Virus record (IMG/VR): IMGVR_UViG_3300038701_002748 | Location: 1 to 30,414 of that record | From: a virus | Direction: 5' to 3' (one strand) | DNA: 30,414 nucleotides | Part shown: piece after piece, positions 8,762 through 16,648 of the stretch | Numbering within the stretch: position 1 is the stretch's first letter | Layout: every line of letters begins with the position of its first letter | The notes under the pieces: generated by a model | Told to the model about the DNA's origin: nothing | What the model saw: only the letters and a program-made list of their open reading frames with translations | Databases searched by the model: none | Made by a program: the position numbers and the translations under genes

Positions 8762-8784
8762 CCCCGCGAACGGCGTTCGCGGGG
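8762..8784. repeat. Palindromic repeat, copy 2 (intergenic hairpin)
   Basis: CCCCGCGAACG, G, CGTTCGCGGGG is a perfect hairpin with 11-nt arms around one base, in the 133-bp gap between the 8283-8687 gene and the FII-like gene. An outer CCAG/CTGG pair (around 8758 and 8788) may extend it. TGTTTTGAG follows, too poor in T for a clear terminator. It shares its 15-nt core with the copies at 2702, 16861 and 22305. Confidence 0.75.
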
Positions 8785-8820
8785 TGTCTGGTGTTTTGAG
8801 ATTTTCTGAAAGTGTGCGCG

Positions 8821-9177
8821 ATGACCAGTTGGGCAAATCAAACGGCAGGCCTGATGCGTGCGGCGGTGACTGCGTTTGCAGATCCTGTCGTGCTGTCGCT
8901 GCTGGATGAGGCGGGCGATCCGCTGGACCCTGTGTCGCTGTCGGGTGTTTTCTTTGAGCCGATGGAAACCGTTGTCGCCGAGGGTGAGGAGGTCGGTTTC
9001 GACCGCACCGTTCCGTCGCTGGCGCTGGCGCTGGCGGATGTGCCCGCCCGGTTGATGGAATCCGGCGGCTGGAAGGGGGCGACGGTGGTCGTGCGCTCGC
9101 AAAACTACACCGTGACCCGCCGCCCGGAAACCGATGGACAGGCGGGGTTGCGGCTGTCTTTGAGGGTATCCGCATGA
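8821..9177 (+). CDS. Head-tail connector, lambda FII-like
   Basis: The 118-aa product resembles lambda gpFII (117 aa), the protein that docks on gpW/portal and forms the site for tail attachment. The order of features fits: an N-terminal helix (ANQTAGLMRAAVTAFAD), then beta strands with GVFFEPMETV (about 43-52), a VPSLALALADVP segment, then GATVVVRSQNYTVTRR and a final strand. These match the FII pattern GVFDDP...PSLFVR...GDTLTI...V. The ATG at 8821 is preferred. Upstream GTG/TTG codons are possible, because no clear Shine-Dalgarno is seen. The stop overlaps the next start by 4 nt (ATGA, 9174-9177). Confidence 0.72.
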   Translation: MTSWANQTAGLMRAAVTAFADPVVLSLLDEAGDPLDPVSLSGVFFEPMETVVAEGEEVGFDRTVPSLALALADVPARLMESGGWKGATVVVRSQNYTVTRRPETDGQAGLRLSLRVSA

Positions 9178-9740
9178 CCCTGGCCCTGACCCATGCCGCC
9201 CCGGATGTCCTGGCGGAGATTGTCGCGGCGGTGCATGCCGCGCTGTCGGCGAATGCGACCTACCTGGCGATTGCGCTGTCGTGCATCGTCGACACGCCGG
9301 TTGACCCCGCCGATCCGCGGGACGGCACCCGGCTGGAGGTTTACGCGCGATCGGAAAGTGAGAGCTTTGCCCGCGCCGGTCACCCGATTTCGCACGACAG
9401 CGAGGGGCAGGTCGGCATTCTGATCTGCCTGCCGACCAATGCGGACGGGTGGGAGACGGCGTTGCGCGCCTTGCGCGCGCGGGTCCGCGCGGTGCTGCTG
9501 CAGGATCCGGATTTCGACTATGGCCGCGACATCCGGCGGATCGACCACGCGCTGGCCTTTGATGGCGACGGTGCGCTGGTCGCCGGGGTCTGCGCGATGA
9601 CGGTCAGTTTTGTCTATCGCACCGAATACGACCCGCCCGCCGGCGTTCCGCTGGAGGGTGTCGATGTCGATGTCGACATGACACTCGGCGATGCCCTGAT
9701 CGATGCGCGGCTGGTGATCGACCTGCCGCAGCCAACCTGA
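9174..9740 (+). CDS. Probable tail terminator / completion protein
   Basis: The 188-aa product has the alpha/beta look of tail terminator proteins: an N-terminal helix (DVLAEIVAAVHAALSA), a run of strands including TRLEVYARSESES and GQVGILICLPT, a long helix (GWETALRALRARVRAVLLQD), and a closing strand AMTVSFVYRTEYDP. Tail terminators of lambda gpU and Mu gp37 type have this layout and sit between connector and tail tube genes. They cap the tail tube and bind the head. The C-terminal 30 residues (GVDVDVDMTLGDALIDARLVIDL) are unusual in that they resemble the extended C-termini of other alphaproteobacterial phage homologues. Sequence support is moderate and position support is good. It is translationally coupled to the connector gene. 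Confidence 0.6.
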   Translation: MTLALTHAAPDVLAEIVAAVHAALSANATYLAIALSCIVDTPVDPADPRDGTRLEVYARSESESFARAGHPISHDSEGQVGILICLPTNADGWETALRALRARVRAVLLQDPDFDYGRDIRRIDHALAFDGDGALVAGVCAMTVSFVYRTEYDPPAGVPLEGVDVDVDMTLGDALIDARLVIDLPQPT

Positions 9741-9765
9741 TGCCAACCAACAGAGGAGCCGCGTT

Positions 9766-10005
9766 ATGGAGCGCATTTTCGTAAAGCCCGCGCCGGGGAT
9801 GCAGTGCCGTCTGCCAGGCGGCGCGCTGATCAGCCCGGCGGGTCAGAAAGTTGACCTGACCCCGTTCATCCGCCGTCGCCTCGCCGATGGCGATGTGGTG
9901 AAGGCGAAACCGCCGGCTGCCGCTGGGTCGCCCCGGGCTGCGCAGAAACCATCCAAATCCAGTTCCGGCACCACTGCCGGCCCCACGACACACTCGGAGG
10001 AGTAA
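9766..10005 (+). CDS. DUF2635 protein (Mu gp38-like)
   Basis: This small 79-aa protein has the DUF2635 pattern: IFVKPAPGMQCRLPGG...ISPAGQKVDLTPFIRRRLADGDVV (about 4-46), that is a KPAPG start and an RRLADGDV end. Members lie immediately before the tail sheath gene in Mu-like myophages, as here (3 nt gap). Their exact role is unknown; a tail assembly role is presumed from synteny. The C-terminal 30 residues are Ala/Ser/Pro-rich and probably disordered. GAGGAGCC precedes the ATG. Confidence 0.8.
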   Translation: MERIFVKPAPGMQCRLPGGALISPAGQKVDLTPFIRRRLADGDVVKAKPPAAAGSPRAAQKPSKSSSGTTAGPTTHSEE

Positions 10006-10008
10006 CCC

Positions 10009-11499
10009 ATGGACTTCAATTCAATTCCGGATGACCTGCGCGTCCCGCTGTTCTATGCCGAGGTCGATGCATCCCGCGCCGGGACATTCCAGATCCGCCA
10101 GCGGATGCTGATCCTGGGCCACAAGCTGTCGGGCGGCACTGCCACCGACGGGGCTTTGTCGATCGTTGCCACGGCTGATCAGGCGTCGGCGCTGGCGGGC
10201 CTGGGTTCAATGCTGCATGGCATGGTCGTCAAGGCGCTGGCCAATGACCCGACCATCGAAATCCACCTGCTGCCGGTGGCCGATCCCGACGGGACGGCGG
10301 CGATTGGCAAGGTCAATATCAGCGGCACCGCCACTGCGGCGGGTGTGCTGCCGATTTACATCGGCGGGCGCAAGCTGTCGGTGTCGGTCGCGGTCGGTGA
10401 TACCGCGACCGCGGTCGGCGCGGCGCTGGCGGCTGCGGTCACCGCCGACACACAGCGGATCTGTTCCGCCGCGAACGACACTGGCACGGTGACCCTGACG
10501 GCACGCCATACCGGTGTGGTTGTCAACGGCACCCCGGTCGAGGTCGCCCCGTTGGGTGCTGTGCCGGGCGGCGAGGTTGTGCCGGCGGGCCTGACCGTGA
10601 CCACGACGGATTTTGCCGACGGGGTCGGGGTGCCGGATCTGGCCACCGCGCTCGCGGTTCTGGGCGACGATGCCTATGACTTTATCGTCAGCCCGTTTAC
10701 CGATACCGCCGCGCTGGATGATCTGGACGATCTGTTGAACGGTGTGTCGGGTCGCTGGTCCTACGCCCAGCAGATCTACGGTCATGCCTTTGCCGCCAAG
10801 GTCGCCACCCTGTCAGCGCTGTCGACCTTTGGCAATGCGCGCAATGGGGAGCATGTCACCGTTGCCGGTCTGCGGGCCTGTCCTTTCCCGGTCTGGGAGA
10901 TCGCGGCGGCGGTTGCGGCCCGTGCGGCGTCCAGCCTGCGCAACAATCCGGCCCGCCCGTTGCAGACGCTGGAGGTTATCGGCATCACCTGTCGCCCGGA
11001 TGGCGGCCGGTTCACCATGACCGAGCGCCAGACGCTGCTGTTTGACGGCATCGGTACGGTTGCGGTGGATGACCGCGGCGTGATCCGGCTGGAGCGGCTG
11101 GTTACGACGTTCCAGACCAACGCCTTTGGCCAGCCCGACAATGCCTGGCTGGATGTCCAGACGCCGTTCACCCTGGCCGAGGTCCTGCGCCGGTTGCGCA
11201 TGACCCTGGAACAGAACTTCGCCCGCGTCTCGCTGGTCAGCGACAACACGCCGATCAAACCTGGTAACGCGACGGTAAATCCGGCGATGATGCGGGGCGC
11301 GATCATTTCGGAATATTCCCGGATGATCGATGTCGGCCTGGTTGAAAACCTGCCGGCGTTCAAGGCCAACCTGATCGTCGAGCGCAACGCCGATGATCCG
11401 AACCGGGTCGATGTGCTGTACCCGCCGGACCTGGTGAACCAGCTGCGCGTCATCGCGGTGCTGGCGCAGTACCGCCTGCAGTATCCGGCTGCGGCCTGA
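10009..11499 (+). CDS. Contractile tail sheath protein (Mu gpL-like)
   Basis: This 496-aa sheath subunit makes the phage a myovirus: sheath rings surround the tube and contract on infection. Family signs are the N-terminal PLFYAEVDASRAGTFQ, the RMLILGHKLSGG segment (about 35-46), the central Ig-like inserted domain (about 100-205, rich in Gly/Thr/Val), the AYDFIVSPFTD stretch (about 220-230), and the C-terminal LFDGIGTVAVDDRGVIRLERLVTTF region that forms the conserved handshake core. Length is the same as Mu gpL (495 aa). GGAGGAGTAACCC precedes the ATG, a very strong site fitting high expression. Confidence 0.93.
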   Translation: MDFNSIPDDLRVPLFYAEVDASRAGTFQIRQRMLILGHKLSGGTATDGALSIVATADQASALAGLGSMLHGMVVKALANDPTIEIHLLPVADPDGTAAIGKVNISGTATAAGVLPIYIGGRKLSVSVAVGDTATAVGAALAAAVTADTQRICSAANDTGTVTLTARHTGVVVNGTPVEVAPLGAVPGGEVVPAGLTVTTTDFADGVGVPDLATALAVLGDDAYDFIVSPFTDTAALDDLDDLLNGVSGRWSYAQQIYGHAFAAKVATLSALSTFGNARNGEHVTVAGLRACPFPVWEIAAAVAARAASSLRNNPARPLQTLEVIGITCRPDGGRFTMTERQTLLFDGIGTVAVDDRGVIRLERLVTTFQTNAFGQPDNAWLDVQTPFTLAEVLRRLRMTLEQNFARVSLVSDNTPIKPGNATVNPAMMRGAIISEYSRMIDVGLVENLPAFKANLIVERNADDPNRVDVLYPPDLVNQLRVIAVLAQYRLQYPAAA

Positions 11500-11509
11500 C
11501 CCCGCCGGT

Positions 11510-11569
11510 TCTGATCGATCAGAGCCTGACCCAACACAACCGGACCCGCGCGAATGGCGTTCGCGCCAT
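11510..11569. repeat. Two hairpins between sheath and tube genes
   Basis: TCTGATCGATCAGA (11510-11523) is a perfect 14-bp palindrome holding two GATC sites. ATGGCG-TTCG-CGCCAT (11554-11569) is a 6-bp stem with a TTCG tetraloop and overlaps a degenerate copy of the palindromic repeat (11548-11566). Neither is followed by a T-run. They may tune mRNA processing between sheath and tube. Confidence 0.5.
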
Positions 11570-11595
11570 GCGGGCCAGAACCGAGGAGAAAGACC

Positions 11596-11955
11596 ATGGC
11601 CAATCGGCTTGGCGGCGTTCTGAACATTATCGCGGGGGGTGTCGCGCTGGAGGTGCGGGGTGCTGTGACGCTGCGCACCGGCAGCGGGGTGCGTACCGCC
11701 GTTGTCGGCCAGACCGGCACTCATGGCTATACCGAGGAGCCCTCGACCCCGGGGGTGTCGGTTGAGGTATCACACCGCGCGGATTTTGATCTGGCGGCGC
11801 TGAAGGCCAATGACGACATGACCCTCCAGATCGATCTGCAGGATGGCAGCAGCTATGCCCTGGCCAATGCCTGGCTGGCGAACGATCCGCAGGTCAACCT
11901 GATCGATGCCGGGACAACCTTGGAATTTGATGGCCTGAAACTGGAGAAACTGTGA
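11596..11955 (+). CDS. Tail tube protein (Mu gpM-like)
   Basis: The 119-aa product matches Mu gpM (118 aa) and the Phage tail tube family, which builds the inner tube through which DNA passes. The sequence starts MANRLGGVLNIIAGGVALEVRG and continues with GTHGYTEEPSTPGVSVEVSHR (about 45-66), then LKANDDMTLQIDLQDGSSYAL and a final EFDGLKLEKL, in line with the family pattern of a beta barrel closed by a short strand. The ATG at 11596 is chosen because GAGGAGAAAGACC precedes it; an earlier in-frame ATG at 11554 has no such site and lies inside the hairpin. The stop overlaps the next gene. Confidence 0.9.
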   Translation: MANRLGGVLNIIAGGVALEVRGAVTLRTGSGVRTAVVGQTGTHGYTEEPSTPGVSVEVSHRADFDLAALKANDDMTLQIDLQDGSSYALANAWLANDPQVNLIDAGTTLEFDGLKLEKL

Positions 11956-12266
11956 TGCCCCCTGTTGAAACGCCACCCGCGCCGGGCAGTGTCACGGTGC
12001 AGCTGACGAAACCGGTCACTGTGGCGGATCACACTTATGACGCGCTGACCCTGCGCCCGCCGACCGGTGCCGACATGGTGAAATGTGGCACGCCGTTTTC
12101 CATCGGCACCGATGGCGGGATTACCCCGTTGCCCGCTGCGGTCAAGAAATACGGCGTTGCGCTGGGCGGGGTCCTTCCCGCCGTGATCGACCAGTTGTCC
12201 GGCCCTGACTTCATGGCGCTGACCCAGGCGGTCATGGCTTTTTTCGGGGACCCGGCGGCGTCTTAG
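11952..12266 (+). CDS. Tail assembly chaperone, short form (Mu gp41-like)
   Basis: This is the upstream frame of the two-frame tail assembly chaperone that coats the tape measure during tail assembly. The product is about 104 aa. It reads VTVQLTKPVTVADHTYDALTLRPPTGADMVK in pieces, typical of the gp41/TAC family (a strand pair followed by RPPTGAD), then helical segments ending AVMAFFGDPAAS. The start is the GTG at 11952 or the adjacent ATG at 11955, both overlapping the tube stop. A slippery heptamer lies seven codons before the stop, and the long form continues in the -1 frame (see the separate entry). Confidence 0.85.
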   Translation: MMPPVETPPAPGSVTVQLTKPVTVADHTYDALTLRPPTGADMVKCGTPFSIGTDGGITPLPAAVKKYGVALGGVLPAVIDQLSGPDFMALTQAVMAFFGDPAAS

Positions 12267-12442
12267 GACCTGCCGGGGACATCCCGCTGGACGATGTGAT
12301 CGACCGGTTTTTCTTTCAGGCCTATTTCTGGAAATGCCCGCCGCCCGCCGTGTTGGCGCTGACCGTCGCGGAATTGCAGGTCTGGGAACGCGCCAACCAG
12401 CGGGTGGTTGAGGAAATCAAACGAGAGACGCACGCGCCATGA
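11952..12442 (+). CDS. Tail assembly chaperone, long form made by -1 frameshift
   Basis: Ribosomes slipping at 12239-12245 would continue in the -1 frame to a TGA at 12440-12442, giving about 163 aa. The added part, about 65 residues, contains DDVIDRFFFQAYFWKC, then ALTVAELQVWERANQ and a basic tail. This is the expected GpE/Mu gp42-type extension, with aromatic helix and W-E motif, that recruits the tape measure. The frame between 12267 and 12438 has no other gene, is open throughout, and its stop overlaps the tape measure start (ATGA), as in other phages where the G-T type frameshift is established. An independent start is not excluded (a GTG near 12296), but no good ribosome binding site is seen. 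Confidence 0.82.
12239..12245 (+). promoter_or_regulatory. Programmed -1 frameshift slippery site TTTTTTC
   Basis: T TTT TTC fits the X XXY YYZ rule in the gp41-like frame (codons GCT TTT TTC GGG). Slipping back one base lets both tRNAs re-pair on TTT and leads into a frame open to 12442. It sits seven codons before the zero-frame TAG (12264-12266). A GC-rich stretch follows, but no clear pseudoknot was worked out. Confidence 0.82.
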
Positions 12443-14223
12443 CACAGCAAAAGGGTGATGTCGTTTTCCGGTTTTCCGGGCTCGACGGGATTTCGTCTGT
12501 CGCAAAGAAAATCAGCCGTAACCTCGGCGGGTTGTCGCGACTGGGTGGCGGGCTGCGCGGCCTGGCCGCGCCGCTGGCGGGCGTGGCGCGCGGTTTCTCG
12601 GCGCTGGCCGCGCCGTTGAGCGTGCTGTCCGGCGCTGGTCTGGCGGCGGGGCTTGGTCGGTCACTGACCCAGTTTTCGGCGATCGGCGATGAGGCCGCGA
12701 AAATGTCGCGGTCTCTCAACATGACCGCCGGGGCTTATCGCGAGTTGGGCTATTGGGCCGAACGGTCGGGCCTGGCGACTGAACAATGGCGCATGGCGCA
12801 GATCGCGCTCAACACCCGCCTGGCGCAGGCCGATGGTGGCGGCAACCAGGTCGTCGCGGATCTGCTGGCGTCGCTGAATATCGAGCTGCGCGATGCGCAG
12901 GGGAATTTGCGCAACACCGACGCGGTCCTGTCGGATCTGGCGGTCGCGTTTGAGGCAAACACCGACGCCGCGACGCGGACCCGGATGGCATCTGCCTTGT
13001 TTGGCGAGGAGGTCGGCATCCGCATGGTCGACGCGCTGTCGAATGGCGCGGATGTCATGGCGGAACTGCGCAAGGAGGCGGTGCGGCTTGGCATCACCAT
13101 GTCGCAAGAGGATGCGGCGGCGGCGGAAAAGCTGACCGACCAGTGGACCAGCCTGATGCGGGTGGGGGAGGGGTTGTCCTTCACCATCGGCTCGCGCCTG
13201 GCCCCGGTCGTCGGCCCGCTGATCGAGCAATTCACCGAATGGGTTGTCGTCAACAAGGACCTGATCGCAACGCGGATCGAGAGCGTGGCGCTGAAACTGT
13301 CTGCCGCGCTGGAAGGTATCGACTGGGTCGCGCTGGGCGACGGGCTGTCCGGCTTTGGCGATGGCGTGGCGTCGCTGGTCGATCTGATCGGCGGCTGGGA
13401 CAATGCCGCCATCGGCCTGGTCGCGGTGCTGAATGGCCCGCTGATCGCCTCGGTGATCCAGCTTGGCCTGGCTTTTGGCAAGCTGGGGATGGTTCTGCTG
13501 ACCAGCCCGATCGGCTTGGCTATTGCCGGGGTCGCCTATGGCGCATCGCTGATCATGCGTAACTGGGATGCGCTGGCGGGCTGGTTTGAAACTATGTGGA
13601 CCAGTGTCACCGGGGTTTTCCGGGGTGCGGTCGATACCATCGCGGGGTTGCTGACCGGCGATCTGGGCCGAGCCTTTGACGGCATCACGGCAATCGGATC
13701 CGGCCTGGTCGCCGTGTGGCGGGGCATTGGTCAGGGGATCGTTGCGGTTATCCGCGCGGTGGTTGGCGATATCGGCGCGCTGTTCGGGGTTGATCTGGCA
13801 GCAATTTTCGACCGGCAAATCGCCGCGCTGACCGGTTTTGTCGACGGCTGGACCGCCCCGATCCGGGGGCTGGTTGATTTTATCGAGGGCAGTTTCCAGC
13901 GCCTGGCACAGCTGGGCGATGACCTGGCCGGTGGTTTCCGCCAGGTTCAGGCGCTGATCCCGGACCTGCCGGACTGGATGGGCGGCGGGTCAGACACCAC
14001 GGTCGCGGCTGATCCGAATGCGCGTCCCGGTGCCATCGGGTCGGCGCTGTTGCGCCAGTCGGCGGCGGCGGGGGCGGTCGGTGGTGGCGTCAGCTCGGCC
14101 CCGGTGCAGGTCAACACGATTATCAGCGGTCAGGTTGATCGCGTCGAAACCAGCGTCGACAACGGGTCGGAGCGGGTGCGTGATACCAATTTCGGCGGCT
14201 CGCTGGCGCTGGCCGGCGGCTGA
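12439..14223 (+). CDS. Tape measure protein
   Basis: This 594-aa protein sets tail length and is injected or released at infection. It follows the frameshifted chaperone with an ATGA overlap, the expected position. The N-terminus (VVFRFSGLDGISSVAKKISRN) is basic and helical. Residues about 30-75 are Gly/Ala/Leu-rich (GLSRLGGGLRGLAAPLAG), then the helical core carries repeated TRMASALFGEE and LTDQWTSLMRVGEGL segments. Hydrophobic stretches at about 330-375 (AIGLVAVLNGPLIASVIQLG, LTSPIGLAIAGVAYG) are typical membrane-like parts of tape measures. Using the usual ruler of about 0.15 nm per residue, a tail near 90 nm is inferred. The C-terminus is Ala/Gly-rich. Confidence 0.9.
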   Translation: MTQQKGDVVFRFSGLDGISSVAKKISRNLGGLSRLGGGLRGLAAPLAGVARGFSALAAPLSVLSGAGLAAGLGRSLTQFSAIGDEAAKMSRSLNMTAGAYRELGYWAERSGLATEQWRMAQIALNTRLAQADGGGNQVVADLLASLNIELRDAQGNLRNTDAVLSDLAVAFEANTDAATRTRMASALFGEEVGIRMVDALSNGADVMAELRKEAVRLGITMSQEDAAAAEKLTDQWTSLMRVGEGLSFTIGSRLAPVVGPLIEQFTEWVVVNKDLIATRIESVALKLSAALEGIDWVALGDGLSGFGDGVASLVDLIGGWDNAAIGLVAVLNGPLIASVIQLGLAFGKLGMVLLTSPIGLAIAGVAYGASLIMRNWDALAGWFETMWTSVTGVFRGAVDTIAGLLTGDLGRAFDGITAIGSGLVAVWRGIGQGIVAVIRAVVGDIGALFGVDLAAIFDRQIAALTGFVDGWTAPIRGLVDFIEGSFQRLAQLGDDLAGGFRQVQALIPDLPDWMGGGSDTTVAADPNARPGAIGSALLRQSAAAGAVGGGVSSAPVQVNTIISGQVDRVETSVDNGSERVRDTNFGGSLALAGG

Positions 14224-14259
14224 TCGTTTCGCAGTGTTCAAGGTCAGGGAACCGCTTTG

Positions 14260-15432
14260 ATGAGCTTCAGGGACCGCCTTCAGCCGGCCTCGTTTCGGGG
14301 TGTGGCGTTTCACGTCGCGGCGTCGGAAAAGACCGGCGGGCGCGTTGTCGTGTCGCACGGCTTTCCAGGTCGCAACGAGACGGTGCCCGAGGATATGGGC
14401 GGCGCGGCGCGGGAGATCGGTTTCGAGGCCTATGTCCTGGGCGCGGATTATGACCTCGACCGGCAGCGGCTGGAGGCGGCTCTGGATGATCCTGGCCCGG
14501 GCGAGCTGGTGCATCCGACGCGCGGTCGGATGCTGGTCCAGGCCCTGGGCTACAGCGTCACGGAGTCGGTGACCGAAACGCGGATCGCCCGGTTCCGCCT
14601 GCGCTTTGAGCGTGCAGACGCGGTGGCCTCACCGATCGAGACGGTGGACAGCCGAACCGCAGTCACGACCGCCGCCACGGCGGTGCAGGACGCGGTCGCG
14701 GTGGATTTCGAGGAGCGGTTCACCATTTCCGGCCTGCCGGATTGGGCGGTGACCCTGTCGGGTCAGCCGCTGGCGGATGGTGCGGCGCAGCTCGCTTTGG
14801 CGTTTCCGGGTGTGCCGGGTGTGTCGGGTGTGTCTGGTGTGTCTGACCTGCTGGATGCCGAGGCGGCGGCGCGGTCGGGTGATCCGGTGGCCGCGCTGCA
14901 GTCCGGGTTCGACGCAATCGGTGCGGCACAATTGGCGGCAGGCGATCTGGCTGCGGTCGAGAGGCTGTCGCGTTTTACGGTTCTGCTGGCAGCGCCCGCC
15001 AGTCTTGCCACTGCGGCGCGGCTGCAGGCGGCGAACTCTGCCACTGTGGCGATGGCAACGTCGCGGCGGCTGGCGGTGACAGAACGGGCGCTGGCGTCGT
15101 CGCGGCGAACATTCGGCAGCGCCGATTCGGCGATCAGCCTGCGCGAGACGCTGGCCACGGATTTGAAAGTCGAGGCGATTGCTGCGGCGGACGCAAAGCA
15201 GGACGCCACCGCGCGGGCGTTGTTCGACCTGCGCGCGGCGGTGCTGTCGGATCTGACAACCCGCGGCGCAAAGCTGGAGCGGCTTGCGCCGTTTGCGGTG
15301 CCGCCCGGCCCGGCCCTGGAGATCGCGCACCGGCTTTATGGCGATGGCCGTCGTGCCGCAGAACTGACCGGCTTCGCGCCGGTGCGAAACCCGTTGTTTC
15401 ACAGCGGCACCGGCATCGCGCTGGGTCGTTGA
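14260..15432 (+). CDS. DNA circularisation N-domain protein (Mu gp43-like)
   Basis: The 390-aa product opens with the DNA_circ_N domain (about 1-90): SFRDRLQPASFRGVAFHV, HGFPGRNETVPEDMGG, and DDPGPGELVHPTRGRMLV, all diagnostic. Despite the domain name, in Mu-like phages this protein is a tail/baseplate component adjoining the tape measure and hub. The centre (about 175-200) holds a 9-nt tandem repeat, and the rest is Ala-rich and helical. ATG 14260 with AGGTCAGGGA upstream was chosen over the TTG one codon before. A large inverted repeat follows the gene. Confidence 0.87.
   Translation: MSFRDRLQPASFRGVAFHVAASEKTGGRVVVSHGFPGRNETVPEDMGGAAREIGFEAYVLGADYDLDRQRLEAALDDPGPGELVHPTRGRMLVQALGYSVTESVTETRIARFRLRFERADAVASPIETVDSRTAVTTAATAVQDAVAVDFEERFTISGLPDWAVTLSGQPLADGAAQLALAFPGVPGVSGVSGVSDLLDAEAAARSGDPVAALQSGFDAIGAAQLAAGDLAAVERLSRFTVLLAAPASLATAARLQAANSATVAMATSRRLAVTERALASSRRTFGSADSAISLRETLATDLKVEAIAAADAKQDATARALFDLRAAVLSDLTTRGAKLERLAPFAVPPGPALEIAHRLYGDGRRAAELTGFAPVRNPLFHSGTGIALGR
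14809..14844 (+). repeat. Four tandem 9-nt repeats in the gp43-like gene
   Basis: Units GGTGTGCCG, GGTGTGTCG, GGTGTGTCT and GGTGTGTCT encode GVPGVSGVSGVS, a probable flexible hinge between the N-terminal domain and the helical body. Copy number could change by slippage without breaking the frame. Confidence 0.8.
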
Positions 15433-15460
15433 TTTGTTTTTATCGTCGATGGGGTCTGCG

Positions 15461-15531
15461 CCAGCCCGCTCCCCCACCCGGCCACCCACGGGATCGTAGA
15501 CTATGGGTGGCCGGGTGGGGGAGCGGGCTGG
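15461..15531. repeat. Perfect 28-bp inverted repeat between baseplate genes
   Basis: The arm 15461-15488 is the exact reverse complement of 15504-15531, with a 15-nt loop between. Nothing in the 126-bp gap between the gp43-like and gp44-like genes codes for protein. No T-run follows the stem (GTTCCGCCTG follows), so a simple intrinsic terminator is unlikely. An RNA stem of this strength would block exonucleases or ribosomes, or it may be a mobile palindromic element. The GTG start with AGGAGAAATC at 15559 lies 28 nt after. Confidence 0.9.
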
Positions 15532-15558
15532 TTCCGCCTGTCGGGTTCAGGAGAAATC

Positions 15559-16638
15559 GTGGGTGTTGTTCTGGAAATTGATGGCCGACGGTATGACGGC
15601 TGGATGGAGGCCAGTTTCGTGCGCTCGATCCGGCAGGTGGCGTCGGTTTTTTCGCTGGCGGTGACCGAGCGCTGGACCGGACAGGAGCAGCGCTGGACAA
15701 TCCAGCCGGGTCAGGCCTGTCGCCTGACCTCGGCGGACCTGCCGCTGGTGACCGGTTTTGTCACCCGGTACGAGCCGGGGTTTTCGGCATCCGACCGGCA
15801 GGTCCGGATCGCGGGCGCGTCGCGTACCGTCGACATTGCCGACAGCTCGATCGTGGTGCCGGGCGGGCAGTTTGCGGGCTACAGGCTGGACGCCATCGCC
15901 CGCGCGCTGCTGGCCCCCTACAGCCTGCATCTTGACCTCAAGATGCCGGATGTCGGCGCGGCGTTTTCCGCCCCGGCGGTGACACCGGGCGAAGAGGTCG
16001 CAGCCTTCCTGACACGGCTGGCAGCGGATCGCGGCGGCTTGCTGTACGACAACACGGCGGGCAATCCGGTGATCGGGAAACCGGCCACCGGTCGCGCTGT
16101 CTCCGGCCTGGTGCAGGGCCGCAACGTGCTATCGGGCCACGCGACCCTGTCTGCCGAGGCGCGGTTTTCGGAATACATTTTCCGGGGCCAGGCCCTGGAA
16201 ACAGACAGCTTCAGCGGACCACCCGCGCTGTCGGGCGAGGCGCGGGCGCGCGATGCCGGGGTTACCCGCTATCGCCCCCGCGTCAGCGTCCCGTCGGGTG
16301 ATCAGACCGGCGACAGCCTGGCGACGCGGGCGGCGCATGAACGCGATCGCCGCATTGCCGACGGCGTCAGCGCCACCGTGACGGTGCAGGGCTGGCACCA
16401 GGCCGACGGCTCGCTGTGGCACCCGAACGACATCGTGCCGGTGTCCATTCCGGCGCTGGGGATCGAGCGTGACATGCTGATCGAGACGGTGACCGGGACG
16501 CTGACACGGGCGACCGGGACGCTGACCCGCCTGACGCTGGTGGTGCCGGAGGCGGTCGATACGACCGCGCTGCGCAGTGCGAATGTGGACGGCGGAATTA
16601 ACGGTGTCAGCTGGCAAGGGCTGATCCCGAACCAGTGA
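15559..16638 (+). CDS. Baseplate hub protein (Mu gp44-like)
   Basis: The 359-aa product belongs to the Mu gp44/GpD-like hub family that forms the trimeric ring between tube and spike. Signs are the N-terminal SFVRSIRQVASVFSLAVTERW (about 18-38), then RLTSADLPLVTGFVTRYEPGF, a central FLTRLAADRGGLLYDNTAGN (about 150-170), and the C-terminal WHQADGSLWHPNDIVPVSIP with GIERDMLIETVTGTLT. It starts with GTG, supported by CAGGAGAAATC directly upstream. No in-frame ATG is near. The spike gene begins 10 nt after the stop. Confidence 0.87.
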   Translation: MGVVLEIDGRRYDGWMEASFVRSIRQVASVFSLAVTERWTGQEQRWTIQPGQACRLTSADLPLVTGFVTRYEPGFSASDRQVRIAGASRTVDIADSSIVVPGGQFAGYRLDAIARALLAPYSLHLDLKMPDVGAAFSAPAVTPGEEVAAFLTRLAADRGGLLYDNTAGNPVIGKPATGRAVSGLVQGRNVLSGHATLSAEARFSEYIFRGQALETDSFSGPPALSGEARARDAGVTRYRPRVSVPSGDQTGDSLATRAAHERDRRIADGVSATVTVQGWHQADGSLWHPNDIVPVSIPALGIERDMLIETVTGTLTRATGTLTRLTLVVPEAVDTTALRSANVDGGINGVSWQGLIPNQ

Positions 16639-16648
16639 GGGGTTGGTG

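Noticed and set aside
12263-12505. Minus-strand frame across the chaperone extension
   Set aside because: The plus -1 frame matches the GpE-like extension and joins the tape measure start; the minus frame has no support.
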